In this document: positions 42,311 through 51,496 of the stretch, piece after piece
How the letters are laid out: each line of letters opens with the position of its first letter
How positions within the stretch are numbered: the stretch's first letter is position 1
Source: Halobacillus sp. Marseille-Q1614
Lineage (GTDB): Bacteria > Bacillota > Bacilli > Bacillales > Halobacillaceae
DNA length: 64,000 bases
Direction: 5' to 3'
NCBI RefSeq assembly: GCF_902809865.1
Contig: NZ_CADDWH010000001.1
Location: 3,472,001-3,536,000 of the forward strand
Position numbers and translations under genes: made by a program
Notes under the pieces: generated by a model
Database searches by the model: none
Seen by the model: only the letters and a program-made list of their open reading frames with translations
Told to the model about the DNA's origin: nothing

Positions 42311-43291
42311 ATGATCATTCAATTATATAACAGAGATGAAATCGAGCGTGTGATTCGTCTGGATACACGTCTTATACAGGAAGTGGAAACAGCATTTACG
42401 GCATTATCGACGAAACGAGTGACGATGCCTCCTATCATGAGGATAGATATGCCCGAGCATAACGGGGAAGTTGATATTAAATCAGCCTATATAGAGGGAG
42501 TTGACAGTTTTGCTGTCAAACTCTCTTCGGGGTTTTTTAATAATCCTAAGATCGGATTACCGAGTGCTAATGGAATGATGATCCTGCTGAATTCAAAGAC
42601 GGGAGAACCACAAGCAATTTTTGCCGATAATGGGCTGCTGACGGACTTAAGGACGGCTGCTGCCGGAGCTGTCGCAGCCGGGCATCTCAGCCGCCAGAAC
42701 AGCCGGGTGGCTGGCATCATCGGAACAGGATCTCAGGCTCGCTATCAGCTGCAGGCGCTGCTGGCTGTGCGCCCAATTGAAAAAGCTTTTGTGTATGGTA
42801 GAAGCAAAGAGAAGACGGAGAGGTTTAAAACAGATATGGAAGGTGAGCTCGGGATTCCTGTGCACGTGGCTCTTGAACCTGAAGATGTCGTTAGAAACAG
42901 CGATATTGTTGTGACGACGACCCCATCTACTGAACCTATCGTGAATGGGGACTGGCTGTCGCCCGGTGTTCATGTCACGGCTATGGGTTCAGATGCGGAG
43001 CATAAAAAAGAACTTGACGAAAGAGCCATCGAAGCATCCGATCTCTTTGTCTGCGACACGATTGAGCAGTCGAAGAGACTGGGCGAACTTAGAAATTTAC
43101 AAAATGACAAACTGGTCCATTCTGCAGTGGAGCTTGGCGACATTACGTCAGGCCATAAGCCGGGCCGCTCAAGCGAGGATCAGATCACGATTTGCGATTT
43201 AACTGGAACGGGTGTTCAGGATACCGTGATCGCTCGCTATGCGTTTCAATTACTGGAATACAAGGAGGAAGATATTCATGAAAGACGCTAA
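42311..43291 (+). CDS. eutC: ornithine cyclodeaminase-like, EutC of hydroxyectoine use
   Basis: 326 residues, OCD/mu-crystallin fold with an NAD-binding GIIGTGSQARYQLQAL motif near 138. MRIDMPEHNGEVDIKSAYI and FAVKLSSGFFNNP form the substrate side. Next to doeA this matches EutC, which works with EutB to convert 5-hydroxyectoine to ectoine. Starts 8 bases after doeA behind AAGGGGG. Confidence 0.8.
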   Translation: MIIQLYNRDEIERVIRLDTRLIQEVETAFTALSTKRVTMPPIMRIDMPEHNGEVDIKSAYIEGVDSFAVKLSSGFFNNPKIGLPSANGMMILLNSKTGEPQAIFADNGLLTDLRTAAAGAVAAGHLSRQNSRVAGIIGTGSQARYQLQALLAVRPIEKAFVYGRSKEKTERFKTDMEGELGIPVHVALEPEDVVRNSDIVVTTTPSTEPIVNGDWLSPGVHVTAMGSDAEHKKELDERAIEASDLFVCDTIEQSKRLGELRNLQNDKLVHSAVELGDITSGHKPGRSSEDQITICDLTGTGVQDTVIARYAFQLLEYKEEDIHERR

Positions 43292-44474
43292 ATTTGCTAC
43301 AAAATCCATTTGGGCTGGAGAAAAAGACGCACTTGCTTTTGGAGCTACACAAGTACCGGTGGTCCACAGTGTTTCCTTTGGGTATGACGATATGGATGAA
43401 TGGTATGAAGTGGCGATTGGAAATAAAGAGGGACACATATACGGCCGAAACACGAACCCTACGGTCGGGGCTTTTGAAGAAAAAGTAAGGATTTTAGAAG
43501 GAGCCGAAGCAGCGACCAGTTTCTCTACAGGAATGGCGGCGATCAGCAATACACTGGGCACATTGCTTCATCCGGGAGATCGGATCGTATCCATCAAAGA
43601 CACTTACGGCGGGACGAATAAAATTTTTACGGAATTTCTTCCGAAGCAGCAAATCGATGTCGTTCTCTGTGATACAGGGGATCATGAAGCGATCGAACGT
43701 GAAGTCGCAAAAGGCTGTAAAGTTTTATATTTAGAAAGTCCAACTAACCCAACTGTAAAAATTACCGACATTAAACGGATGGCGCAGGCTGGTAAAGCTG
43801 TAGGAGCCACAGTAGTCGTTGATAATACGTTTGCAACTCCAGTTAACCAAAACCCGATCGAGTTAGGAGTAGATTTGGTCATTCACAGTGCGACCAAGTT
43901 TCTTGGCGGTCATGCAGATGCTTTAGGAGGCGTGCTTTGCGGAAGCAAGGATCTTGTAGAACAGGTGTATCACTACAGAGAAATCAATGGAGCGACTCTG
44001 GATCCGATGGCAGCGTACCTTCTGCTTCGTGGAATGAAAACATTGCAGCTGCGTATTGAAAAACAAAACCAAAATGCTCAGGAAATCGCTGAGTTTTTAA
44101 AACAGTTTGATCTTGTTGAAGGCGTTAATTATCCTGGTCTGCCGGAACATCCGGGCCACGGCATTGCGAAAGAACAAATGAAAGGATTCGGCGGCATGCT
44201 TAGCTTTTCGGTAAAAGGCGGCGTTGATACAGTCCGTCACCTGCTTCCTAAGCTGAAGTACGCCAACCGTGCAGCCAACCTTGGAAGTGTGGAAACTGTT
44301 GTAGGGCCTGCACGTACGACCAGCCACGTAGAATGTACGCCTGCTGAGCGTGCGGCGATGGGCATACCTGAAGGACTGATTCGCTATTCTGCAGGTATTG
44401 AAGATATTGAGGACTTAAAACAGGATTTGGCGCAAGCTTTTAAATCGCTTCCTGCGGCAGTACTGCAGGGCTAG
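43278..44474 (+). CDS. cystathionine gamma-synthase/lyase-like PLP enzyme
   Basis: 398 residues, Cys/Met metabolism PLP family. Schiff-base K207 (IHSATKFLGGHAD), IYGRNTNPT and YLESPTNPT are intact. In the ectoine operon it stands where a diaminobutyrate aminotransferase (DoeD) would be expected. It could eliminate or replace the gamma-amino group of diaminobutyrate, or use homoserine made by the neighbour; the reaction is not known. Start set at the ATG after AAGGAGGAAG, overlapping eutC by 14 bases. Confidence 0.75.
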   Translation: MKDAKFATKSIWAGEKDALAFGATQVPVVHSVSFGYDDMDEWYEVAIGNKEGHIYGRNTNPTVGAFEEKVRILEGAEAATSFSTGMAAISNTLGTLLHPGDRIVSIKDTYGGTNKIFTEFLPKQQIDVVLCDTGDHEAIEREVAKGCKVLYLESPTNPTVKITDIKRMAQAGKAVGATVVVDNTFATPVNQNPIELGVDLVIHSATKFLGGHADALGGVLCGSKDLVEQVYHYREINGATLDPMAAYLLLRGMKTLQLRIEKQNQNAQEIAEFLKQFDLVEGVNYPGLPEHPGHGIAKEQMKGFGGMLSFSVKGGVDTVRHLLPKLKYANRAANLGSVETVVGPARTTSHVECTPAERAAMGIPEGLIRYSAGIEDIEDLKQDLAQAFKSLPAAVLQG

Positions 44475-44484
44475 AGAAGAAGCT

Positions 44485-45666
44485 GTGAAAATAATGGAAA
44501 AAGCAGCGGGCAGCCTGCTTTCTCAGTTAATCGCGTGGAGGCGGCATTTTCATAAATATCCTGAACTAAGCTTTCAAGAAAAATTAACGAGTGAAAAAGT
44601 GGCCGAAGTGTTAAGAGGATTTAAAGTCTTTGACATTCAAACAGGAGTAGGGGGATATGGCGTTGTTGCCACTCTTTCACTTGGGGAGGGGCCTGTGATC
44701 GGTTTTAGAGCGGATATGGATGCCCTGCCGATTGGAGAGCAGGCTTCCCATGAATATGTTTCAAGAACTTCAGGCATCATGCACGCCTGCGGTCACGATG
44801 CTCATACCGCGATTTTATTAGGTACAGCAAAGGTTCTCGCCGAAAGCTATCAGTCAGGCGGACTAAAGGGAACGATAAAACTAATTTTTCAGCCTGCTGA
44901 GGAAAGCTGTGACAGCTCAGGGGAAACAGGGGCTGTGAAGATGCTGAACTCTGGCAGCCTGGATGATATAGATGCTGTAATTGCGCTGCATATGTGTCCT
45001 TGGAGAAAAAGAGGGACGATCCAAATTCACGATGGGCCCAGCATGGCCAATAACGATGAGTTTGAACTGATGATTAGAGGCAGCGGAGGTCATGGGGGAT
45101 ACCCTCATGAAACGAAAGATCCCATCTGGATGAGCAGCTTTGTTCTACAGGCCCTCTACAGCTTAAATGGCCGAAAAGTTGATCCTCTGATGGTAAGCGC
45201 GGTCAGTATTGGGCAGATTCAAGGAGGAGAAGCCAATAACGTCATTCCAGATGCTGTTACGATCAAAGGAACGTTACGATCCTATGTAGAATCGGTTCGG
45301 AAGCAGCTGGTCAGAGAAGTGGAACAGGCCGCGGCGATTGTTAAAGCGTTAGGCGGCGAATATGACCTTCACATCCAAAAAGGAGAGCCGGCCTTAAATA
45401 ATGATCCATCCCTGAATCAAGTAATTAGAAGAGCGGCTAAGGGCTTTCAGCAGGTGGAGGAGCCTTTTGGAATGGGCAGTGAAGATTTCAGTTATATGAC
45501 GAATCGTTTAAACGGTTCGATGTTCTTTCTTGGCTGCGGTCTTAATGAAGGATACGGTCTTCATCATCCAAAGTTCAACCTCGATGAAGCGGCGATGGAA
45601 GATGGGGTTCACATACTTTTAAAGAGTGCAGAGATTCTGTTATCAAACGAAGGAGGGGGATTATGA
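44485..45666 (+). CDS. M20-family deacetylase, probable N-acetyl-diaminobutyrate deacetylase
   Basis: 393 residues. M20D metal-binding motifs: GFRADMDALP, MHACGHDAHTA, FQPAEES and the C-terminal HHPKFNLDE. Removes acetyl or acyl groups from amino acids. Position in the ectoine operon points to N-acetyl-L-2,4-diaminobutyrate, as for DoeB2-type proteins; the classical DoeB belongs to another, aspartoacylase-like family. GTG start with a weak ribosome binding site. Four-base overlap with the next gene. Confidence 0.75.
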   Translation: MKIMEKAAGSLLSQLIAWRRHFHKYPELSFQEKLTSEKVAEVLRGFKVFDIQTGVGGYGVVATLSLGEGPVIGFRADMDALPIGEQASHEYVSRTSGIMHACGHDAHTAILLGTAKVLAESYQSGGLKGTIKLIFQPAEESCDSSGETGAVKMLNSGSLDDIDAVIALHMCPWRKRGTIQIHDGPSMANNDEFELMIRGSGGHGGYPHETKDPIWMSSFVLQALYSLNGRKVDPLMVSAVSIGQIQGGEANNVIPDAVTIKGTLRSYVESVRKQLVREVEQAAAIVKALGGEYDLHIQKGEPALNNDPSLNQVIRRAAKGFQQVEEPFGMGSEDFSYMTNRLNGSMFFLGCGLNEGYGLHHPKFNLDEAAMEDGVHILLKSAEILLSNEGGGL

Positions 45667-46718
45667 CGACAAATATTGCATTTGTAGGCTTTGGAGGGGT
45701 AGGCCAGGCGCTCGCTGAAATTCTCATGGAACGAAAAGAGAGCCTTCTGGAATCTTACGGACTTGATGCAAAAGTGGTGGCAGTGGCGGACATGATGAAA
45801 GGCTCGATTTATGATCCTGAAGGACTTGATATCGAGAAGCTGCTTGAAGCAGTCAGGAAAGATGGTACTGTCGAAGCCTACACAGGAGGCTCAAACGTCA
45901 TTACAGGACTAAGCAGTATCGATACGATCATTCAAACCAACGCGGATGTGATTGTTGAAGTTACTTTTACGGATGTAAAAACAGGCGAACCGGCTATTAC
46001 TCACTGCCGGACAGCTTTTGAACACTACAAGAGCGTTGTCACGACAAATAAAGGGCCAGTGGCTTTGGCGTATCGGGAGCTGGCTGAGCTGGCTGAACAA
46101 AACGGAGTCTTTTTCGGCTTCGAAGGAACGGTAATGAGCGGAACACCGGCATTAAGAATGCCGATAGAGACATTAGCCGGAAACGAAATTACCGAAATCC
46201 GCGGGATTTTAAACGGCACCACCAACTATATTTTGACCGAGATGGAAAAAGGACAGTCTTATGAGGGAGCGCTTTCTAAAGCTCAGAAGCTGGGATACGC
46301 AGAAGCGGACCCTACGAGTGATGTGGAAGGGTACGACGCCCGCTACAAAACAGCAATCCTTTCTAATTACATTATGGGGGTGCCGCTGCCTCATACGGAG
46401 GTTGAATGTGAAGGAATTACGAAAATGAGCCAGGAACAGGTCCAGGCAGCCATTAAGCAAGGAAAAAGGTGGAAGCTGCTGGCGACCATTAAGAAGGAAA
46501 AGGGAGAAGTGACAGCATCCGTTAAGCCAGAATGTATTGATGCGTCAGATCCCTTAGCAAGCGTATCAGGACCGACGAACGCAATCCTCTATCAGTGTGA
46601 TTTGGCGGGTCCTATTCTGCTAACCGGTGCAGGAGCAGGCCTCAAAGAAACGGGATTTTCCTTACTGATTGATTTGATTCATTTTCAAAAAACAAATAAG
46701 CTCGCCAAAATTAATTAA
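45663..46718 (+). CDS. homoserine dehydrogenase-like protein
   Basis: 351 residues. NAD(P)-binding GFGGVGQALAEIL; catalytic domain TTNKGPVA, ILNGTTNYIL and YAEADPTSDVEGYDA. No ACT domain, so not feedback-controlled. Interconverts aspartate semialdehyde and homoserine. In this operon it would draw on the semialdehyde from diaminobutyrate, a branch not found in described ectoine clusters. Coupled to the deacetylase gene by overlap. Confidence 0.8.
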   Translation: MTTNIAFVGFGGVGQALAEILMERKESLLESYGLDAKVVAVADMMKGSIYDPEGLDIEKLLEAVRKDGTVEAYTGGSNVITGLSSIDTIIQTNADVIVEVTFTDVKTGEPAITHCRTAFEHYKSVVTTNKGPVALAYRELAELAEQNGVFFGFEGTVMSGTPALRMPIETLAGNEITEIRGILNGTTNYILTEMEKGQSYEGALSKAQKLGYAEADPTSDVEGYDARYKTAILSNYIMGVPLPHTEVECEGITKMSQEQVQAAIKQGKRWKLLATIKKEKGEVTASVKPECIDASDPLASVSGPTNAILYQCDLAGPILLTGAGAGLKETGFSLLIDLIHFQKTNKLAKIN

Positions 46719-46732
46719 GATGAGGTGATCCG

Positions 46733-48181
46733 ATGCATACGAAGGTACAGTCGATGAAGATGTTAGTCGGAGGAAAATGGATAAGCAGCGATAAAACTTT
46801 TGAAGTACGCAACCCTCAGGATAACTCGCTGATTGCGCGTGTCCCTTCAGCTTCTAAAGAGCAGATGAGAGAAGCGATAGAGGCTGCGGAACGAACGTAT
46901 CGCACGACTAAAGTGTGGCCGGTTCACGAACGTATGAACATCCTTAATCGAGTCGCTCAATATATGAGGGACCATGCGGAAGATTTCGCGCAAGTTATTG
47001 CAACAGAAGGAAGCAAAACGATCAATGAAGCCCGCGGTGAAGTAAAAAGAGCGGCCCAGACTATTCAGATCAGCGCGGAAGAAGCGAGAAGAATCAATGG
47101 TGAGACGATCAACTTTGACCAGAATGAAGGCAGTGAGAACAGAGTAGGCTATTACTACCGTTTTCCAGTTGGAGTGGTCGGGGCGGTTACACCGTTTAAC
47201 GACCCATTAAATATGGTGGCACATAAAATCGGGCCAGCGATAGCATCAGGAAACGCCGTCGTCTTAAAACCGGCCTCGGTTACACCGCTTAGTGCATTGA
47301 AGCTGGCGGAAGCTTTTGTGGAAGCAGGCCTTCCTGAAGGGTTCTTATCAGTGGTTACAGGCTCAGGAAGAGAGTTAGGAGATACTCTTGTTACTCATCC
47401 TGCCGTACAGATGATCTCGTTTACAGGAGGATCTTCTGCTGGAGAAAAGATCACTCAGAAAGCTGGAGCGAAGAAGGTCTGCATGGAGCTCGGTTCTAAT
47501 TCGCCGGTGATTGTTTTACAGGATGCTGATTTGCACGACGCTGTCCAATCGACGGTTTCAGGAGCTTTCTCCGCAGTCGGCCAAAACTGTCTCGGTGTTC
47601 AGCGCATTTATGTTGAAAGGTCGATATATCCACAGTTTCTTAATACTTTTATTAACCGTACGACAGAGCTGAGAGTCGGAGATAAGATGGATGAATGGAC
47701 GGACATCGGACCTTTAATTAATGAACAGGAAGCTAAACGTGTCGAGGAATGGGTGAACGAAGCGGTCAGTAAAGGAGCGATCATCAAAGCGGGAGGACAT
47801 AGAGAAGGTGCTTTTTACGCACCCACGGTGTTAACGAACGTTCCTGCTGAAGCGAAGATCGCAAAAGAAGAAATTTTTGGTCCTGTGGTCCTTATTTATC
47901 CGATTGATTCCCTTTATGAAGCTGTAGAGAAATCAAATGACGTAAATTATGGACTTCAAGCCGGAATATTCACAAATGAAATTAATCAGGCTTTTTATGC
48001 GATCAAGCATATGAACGTGGGTGGAATTATGATTAATGATAGCAGTGACTACCGGATTGATGCGATGCCATTTGGAGGAACAAAAGGCTCAGGTGTAGGC
48101 AGGGAAGGTATTCGATATGCCATTGAAGCGATGACAGAAGCGAAAGTTGTATCCTTTAGACTCCAGGAGAATCTGCTTTAA
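46733..48181 (+). CDS. doeC: aldehyde dehydrogenase, probable aspartate-semialdehyde dehydrogenase DoeC
   Basis: 482 residues, ALDH superfamily. Catalytic Cys in SAVGQNCLGVQ near 284, Glu in CMELGSNSP near 250, and the NAD-binding FTGGSSAGEKI. Would oxidise aspartate semialdehyde to aspartate, the exit of ectoine breakdown. Last gene of the operon; GAGGTGATC ribosome binding site. Confidence 0.75.
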   Translation: MHTKVQSMKMLVGGKWISSDKTFEVRNPQDNSLIARVPSASKEQMREAIEAAERTYRTTKVWPVHERMNILNRVAQYMRDHAEDFAQVIATEGSKTINEARGEVKRAAQTIQISAEEARRINGETINFDQNEGSENRVGYYYRFPVGVVGAVTPFNDPLNMVAHKIGPAIASGNAVVLKPASVTPLSALKLAEAFVEAGLPEGFLSVVTGSGRELGDTLVTHPAVQMISFTGGSSAGEKITQKAGAKKVCMELGSNSPVIVLQDADLHDAVQSTVSGAFSAVGQNCLGVQRIYVERSIYPQFLNTFINRTTELRVGDKMDEWTDIGPLINEQEAKRVEEWVNEAVSKGAIIKAGGHREGAFYAPTVLTNVPAEAKIAKEEIFGPVVLIYPIDSLYEAVEKSNDVNYGLQAGIFTNEINQAFYAIKHMNVGGIMINDSSDYRIDAMPFGGTKGSGVGREGIRYAIEAMTEAKVVSFRLQENLL

Positions 48182-48185
48182 TTAA

Positions 48186-48210
48186 GAAGCCGCTAATCAT
48201 AGCGGCTTCT
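48186..48210 (+). terminator. terminator-like hairpin after doeC
   Basis: GAAGCCGCTA and TAGCGGCTTC with a 4-nt loop. T-run is weak. Confidence 0.65.
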
Positions 48211-48563
48211 CAGCTAATATAGGTCTTTATTAATCATATTCTTCATCTTAGGACGAAAACACTCGCTTTTAGCGGTCGAAAGCCCGGGCCTCCTCGCGAA
48301 ACCACGCGGCGGCGCCACGGTTCATTGGTTTTTGCGCAGGAGTCTCGCGTTATTCGCTCCACGATGAACTAAAAAAATGCTTTTCCTCTATTTCAACATA
48401 GGAGGAAGGTATTTTTTTATGACAAAAGTCCTGTCTCCAAGAATCTCTCGAAACATATATGTTTATTCCGAGCTTCCTGCTTCTTTCCTTGTTTTACAAG
48501 GTATTTTCCTTTAGAACGAGCAAATTATAAAGGAGAATATTATTTAATTGGGAGGCAGGTTCA
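48211..48563. repeat. intergenic region with repeat family A, copy 5
   Basis: The copy at about 48255-48365 (minus) has ACTCGCTTTTAGCGGTCGAA, GGGCCTCCTCGCG and GCGCAGGAGTCTCGCG. A G-U rich hairpin with T7 follows at about 48374-48417. The rest, to the lipoprotein gene, holds no supported gene. Confidence 0.65.
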
Positions 48564-49223
48564 TTGAAAAAAGTTATAGTCAGCATCGGCATCCTGATCG
48601 TCATGATGCTCGCTGCATGTGGTACTAACACTAATGAAACATTAGATAGAGAAACTTATGATTACAATCGAGTATCTTTTGGAAATAAAGATGTAGGGGA
48701 TAAACGAGTTGTAGAAGATATGTACTTGAGAGGAAATAACTTTCCTGATGAAGGAAGAGGACCGATTCTGCCGCGAGGTGAACGAGGCATTGAAGAGCCT
48801 AATGCAAACCAGCGTGTAGAAAGAGACAACCAGGGGCAGCAGGTATTAAGCGAAGCTGAGGAACATGTGATTGAACTGACGAACGAAGCCCGGGAATCTC
48901 AAGGGTTGGAACCTTTAAGCATCAATCAGCAGGTAGCTGAAGTCGCCCAAATGAAGTCTGAAGATATGGCAAAGAACAATTACTTTGCCCACTCATCCCC
49001 GACTTATGGAAGTCCGATTCAAATGCTTCAGAGTCAAAATGTTGATTTCCAGCGCGCTGCAGAAAACATTGCCTATGGAATCCAAACACCAGAAGAAGTG
49101 GTTGATGGCTGGATGAACAGCCCTTCCCACCGCAGAAATATTTTAGATCCAAACTTAAAAGAAATCGGTGTTGGATATGTAGAAAACGGCCATTACTGGA
49201 CCCAGCTTTTTATAACCAAGTAA
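48564..49223 (+). CDS. CAP/SCP-domain lipoprotein (YkwD-like)
   Basis: 219 residues. Signal peptide with MLAAC lipobox (Cys19), a polar linker to about residue 95, then the CAP domain: HVIELTNEAR, YFAHSSPTYGSP, AENIAYG and GWMNSPSHRRNILDPNLKEIGVGY. Extracellular, membrane-anchored. Bacillus relatives are sporulation or cell-surface proteins of unclear activity. TTG start after GGGAGGCAGG. Confidence 0.85.
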   Translation: MKKVIVSIGILIVMMLAACGTNTNETLDRETYDYNRVSFGNKDVGDKRVVEDMYLRGNNFPDEGRGPILPRGERGIEEPNANQRVERDNQGQQVLSEAEEHVIELTNEARESQGLEPLSINQQVAEVAQMKSEDMAKNNYFAHSSPTYGSPIQMLQSQNVDFQRAAENIAYGIQTPEEVVDGWMNSPSHRRNILDPNLKEIGVGYVENGHYWTQLFITK

Positions 49224-49229
49224 TTTTAA

Positions 49230-49258
49230 AGATGCAGGATAACCACCTGCGTCTTTTT
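49230..49258 (+). terminator. terminator of the CAP lipoprotein gene
   Basis: GATGCAGG and CCTGCGTC arms with one G-U pair, then T6. Confidence 0.8.
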
Positions 49259-49286
49259 TAGTACTGATTTTCGTGTGTAGAGGACC

Positions 49287-49329
49287 CGCTCGCTTTTAAG
49301 CAGCACTGGAGCTGATTGGAAAGCGAGCG
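49287..49329. repeat. perfect 10-bp hairpin related to the repeat ends
   Basis: CGCTCGCTTT (49287-49296) and AAAGCGAGCG (49320-49329), 23-nt loop. AAAGCGAG is also found at the ends of repeat family A, so this may be a small remnant. Confidence 0.5.
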
Positions 49330-49456
49330 ACCCCCCTTTCTTTTTATAGCGGACAGTTCTTTTATGAAAATGGAAGAAATAACTGTGATTGAATTCAGAC
49401 GGAACCTGGAATGCTAAAGAAAAGATATCTAAATGCTTAGAAGGGAGTTTATAGAA

Positions 49457-50164
49457 TTGAAAAATGTGTGTACCCTTCTATGCTTCCTCTTTCTCATCAA
49501 TATATTTTATCCTTCTTCTCTGCATGCCCAATCTCCAAAGCAGCTTGTAGCGATTGGTGATTCTATCCCTTATGGGTATAACTTAAAAGAAGAAAATACC
49601 AGTCCTCCAGGCCAGGCTTTTCCGTATTTAATTGGAGGCAAAGGGAACCTCGAGGTTACAAATTTAAGTATCCCCGGCCTGACATCAAAAGAAATGCTTC
49701 TGGCTGTTCGGGAAAATGAGCTCTTTAGAGAAACATTGAAAGAAGCAGACTACGTCATTTTATATATAGGCGGAAATGACCTGCTGAACTTGCTGAAGAA
49801 GCATAAAGGTCTTAATGGAGTGAAGATGGACGAGGTCGCTTACGTCGTCCGCAACCTTCTCTATAACGTCTATTCGATAGCAGTTGAACTGGATCAGTTA
49901 ACGGAAGGTGAAATTCTAGTTTATAACTTATATAATCCTTACCCTGAGCAGGGGGAGGCCTTGGAAGAGCCTTTAGAGCTCATCAATAAGCAGTACAGCT
50001 CTCTAATTGAACTTCTAAGTCACTTTACAAATATAAAGCATGTGGACGCGTATCATGCGTTTAGAGACCATCCCGAATATATAATCCCGGGGGATGTCCA
50101 CCCTTCCAAAGAAGGTCAGAAAGTATTGGCGAAAATAGGATGGAAGCAAATGAAGAAAAAATAG
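49457..50164 (+). CDS. secreted SGNH/GDSL-type hydrolase
   Basis: 235 residues. Signal peptide with cleavage near SLHAQS. SGNH blocks: AIGDSIPYGY (nucleophile Ser), LSIPGLTS (Gly), ILYIGGNDLLN (Asn) and PGDVHPSKEGQ (Asp/His). Acts outside the cell as an esterase or lipase; substrate unknown. TTG start nine bases after AAGGGAG was preferred to an ATG that lies before that site. Confidence 0.8.
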   Translation: MKNVCTLLCFLFLINIFYPSSLHAQSPKQLVAIGDSIPYGYNLKEENTSPPGQAFPYLIGGKGNLEVTNLSIPGLTSKEMLLAVRENELFRETLKEADYVILYIGGNDLLNLLKKHKGLNGVKMDEVAYVVRNLLYNVYSIAVELDQLTEGEILVYNLYNPYPEQGEALEEPLELINKQYSSLIELLSHFTNIKHVDAYHAFRDHPEYIIPGDVHPSKEGQKVLAKIGWKQMKKK

Positions 50165-50166
50165 AA

Positions 50167-50192
50167 GTACCGAAGATGCTCTCGGTACTTTG
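50167..50192 (+). terminator. terminator of the SGNH hydrolase gene
   Basis: AAGTACCGA and CTCGGTACTT pair around a short loop, with a modest T-run. Confidence 0.7.
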
Positions 50193-50251
50193 TACATAAC
50201 TTAAGCCTGTTATAATAAAAAGAAAACTAAGGATAAGGAGATTTTATACAT

Positions 50252-51235
50252 ATGATTCGTTTTGGAACTATTGGTACAAATTTTATCACGAAACTTATGA
50301 TTGAAGCAGGCAGCCATTTAGAGAGTTTTGAATTAAGAGGGGTCTATTCCCGAACGGAAGAAAGGGCAGGAGAATTTGCCGGGGAGTATGGGGCGCCGCT
50401 TACGTTTACTTCCCTGGAAGCACTTGTTCAGTCAGATGAAATCGATGCCGTATATATAGCCAGCCCCAATTCTTTTCACGTGGAACAGGCCGTTTTAGCT
50501 ATGGCTCACGGAAAGCATGTGCTATGTGAGAAACCGCTTGCCTCTAATGAACAGGAAGCTGCTCAAATGATAGCGGCAGCACAGCAGCACGGTGTCGTCT
50601 TTATGGAAGCTGTGAAGTCAACGCTTATGCCAGGCTTCTTGAGCATTAAAGAGAACCTCCATAAGATTGGAAAAGTGAGACGTTATGTTGGCAGCTTCTG
50701 TAAGTATTCTTCCCGCTATGACTCTTATAGAGAAGGTACAGTGCTTAACGCATTTAATCCTAAATTCTCCAACGGATCTCTAATGGACCTTGGCGTTTAC
50801 GGAATCTATCCGATGGTCGTTCTGTTTGGCAGCCCTCAGAACATTAAGGCAAACGGAATTCGATTAGAGTCAGGAGTTGATGGAGAAGGAAGTGTTTTGG
50901 CAGCTTATGAAGAAATGGAAGCTGTTATTATGCACTCAAAAATTAATCATTCTTATACCCCTTCTGAAATCCAGGGGGAGGAAGGCGTGATTATCATTCC
51001 TAATATTTCTGAGCCGTCGGGCGTGTATATTCAATATAACGATGGTACAACCGAACATTTGGACGAGAAGAATGATTTCCCGCCTATGTATTATGAGATT
51101 AAAGAATTCATTTCCCTTATTGAAAAGGGAGAGAAACAGTCTGATATTAATTCACATAAAAGTTCACTGATTACTTCGCAGATTCTCGAGCAGGCACGCG
51201 AGCAAATGGGAATCGTCTATCCAGCCGATAAGTAA
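50252..51235 (+). CDS. Gfo/Idh/MocA-family oxidoreductase
   Basis: 327 residues. N-terminal Rossmann domain (IRFGTIGTNFITKLMIEAG), family motif E93-K94-P95 in LCEKPLASN, and a C-terminal domain with SLMDLGVYGIYPMV. NAD(P)-dependent oxidation or reduction of a sugar or polyol; substrate unknown. Single gene with AAGGAGAT. Confidence 0.85.
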   Translation: MIRFGTIGTNFITKLMIEAGSHLESFELRGVYSRTEERAGEFAGEYGAPLTFTSLEALVQSDEIDAVYIASPNSFHVEQAVLAMAHGKHVLCEKPLASNEQEAAQMIAAAQQHGVVFMEAVKSTLMPGFLSIKENLHKIGKVRRYVGSFCKYSSRYDSYREGTVLNAFNPKFSNGSLMDLGVYGIYPMVVLFGSPQNIKANGIRLESGVDGEGSVLAAYEEMEAVIMHSKINHSYTPSEIQGEEGVIIIPNISEPSGVYIQYNDGTTEHLDEKNDFPPMYYEIKEFISLIEKGEKQSDINSHKSSLITSQILEQAREQMGIVYPADK

Positions 51236-51496
51236 AGCTTTTCTCTGATATCTCAAGGGAGCAAATAACACTCCTTTTCTGCGGACAAACGCCCGAGCCT
51301 CCTCGAGAAAACCACTCTGCGGGGCTCGGATCATCGTTTTTCAGGAAGGAGTCTCGGTATTTGCTTCTTTGGAATGTATATAACGAACAAAGCCCTTCTG
51401 TTATTTCCCTCTTAATCCCTCGAAACTTCTGAGTTCTCTCTTTTTCTATATATTTAGTATAATTAGTAGGAACTTTCAGTTATCGGAGGCTCTCTT
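51236..51496. repeat. intergenic region with repeat family A, copy 6
   Basis: The copy at about 51265-51370 (minus) has ACTCCTTTTCTGCGGACAAA, CCGAGCCTCCTCGAG, GCGGGGCTCGG and GAAGGAGTCTCGG. No gene is supported in the remaining bases. Confidence 0.65.
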
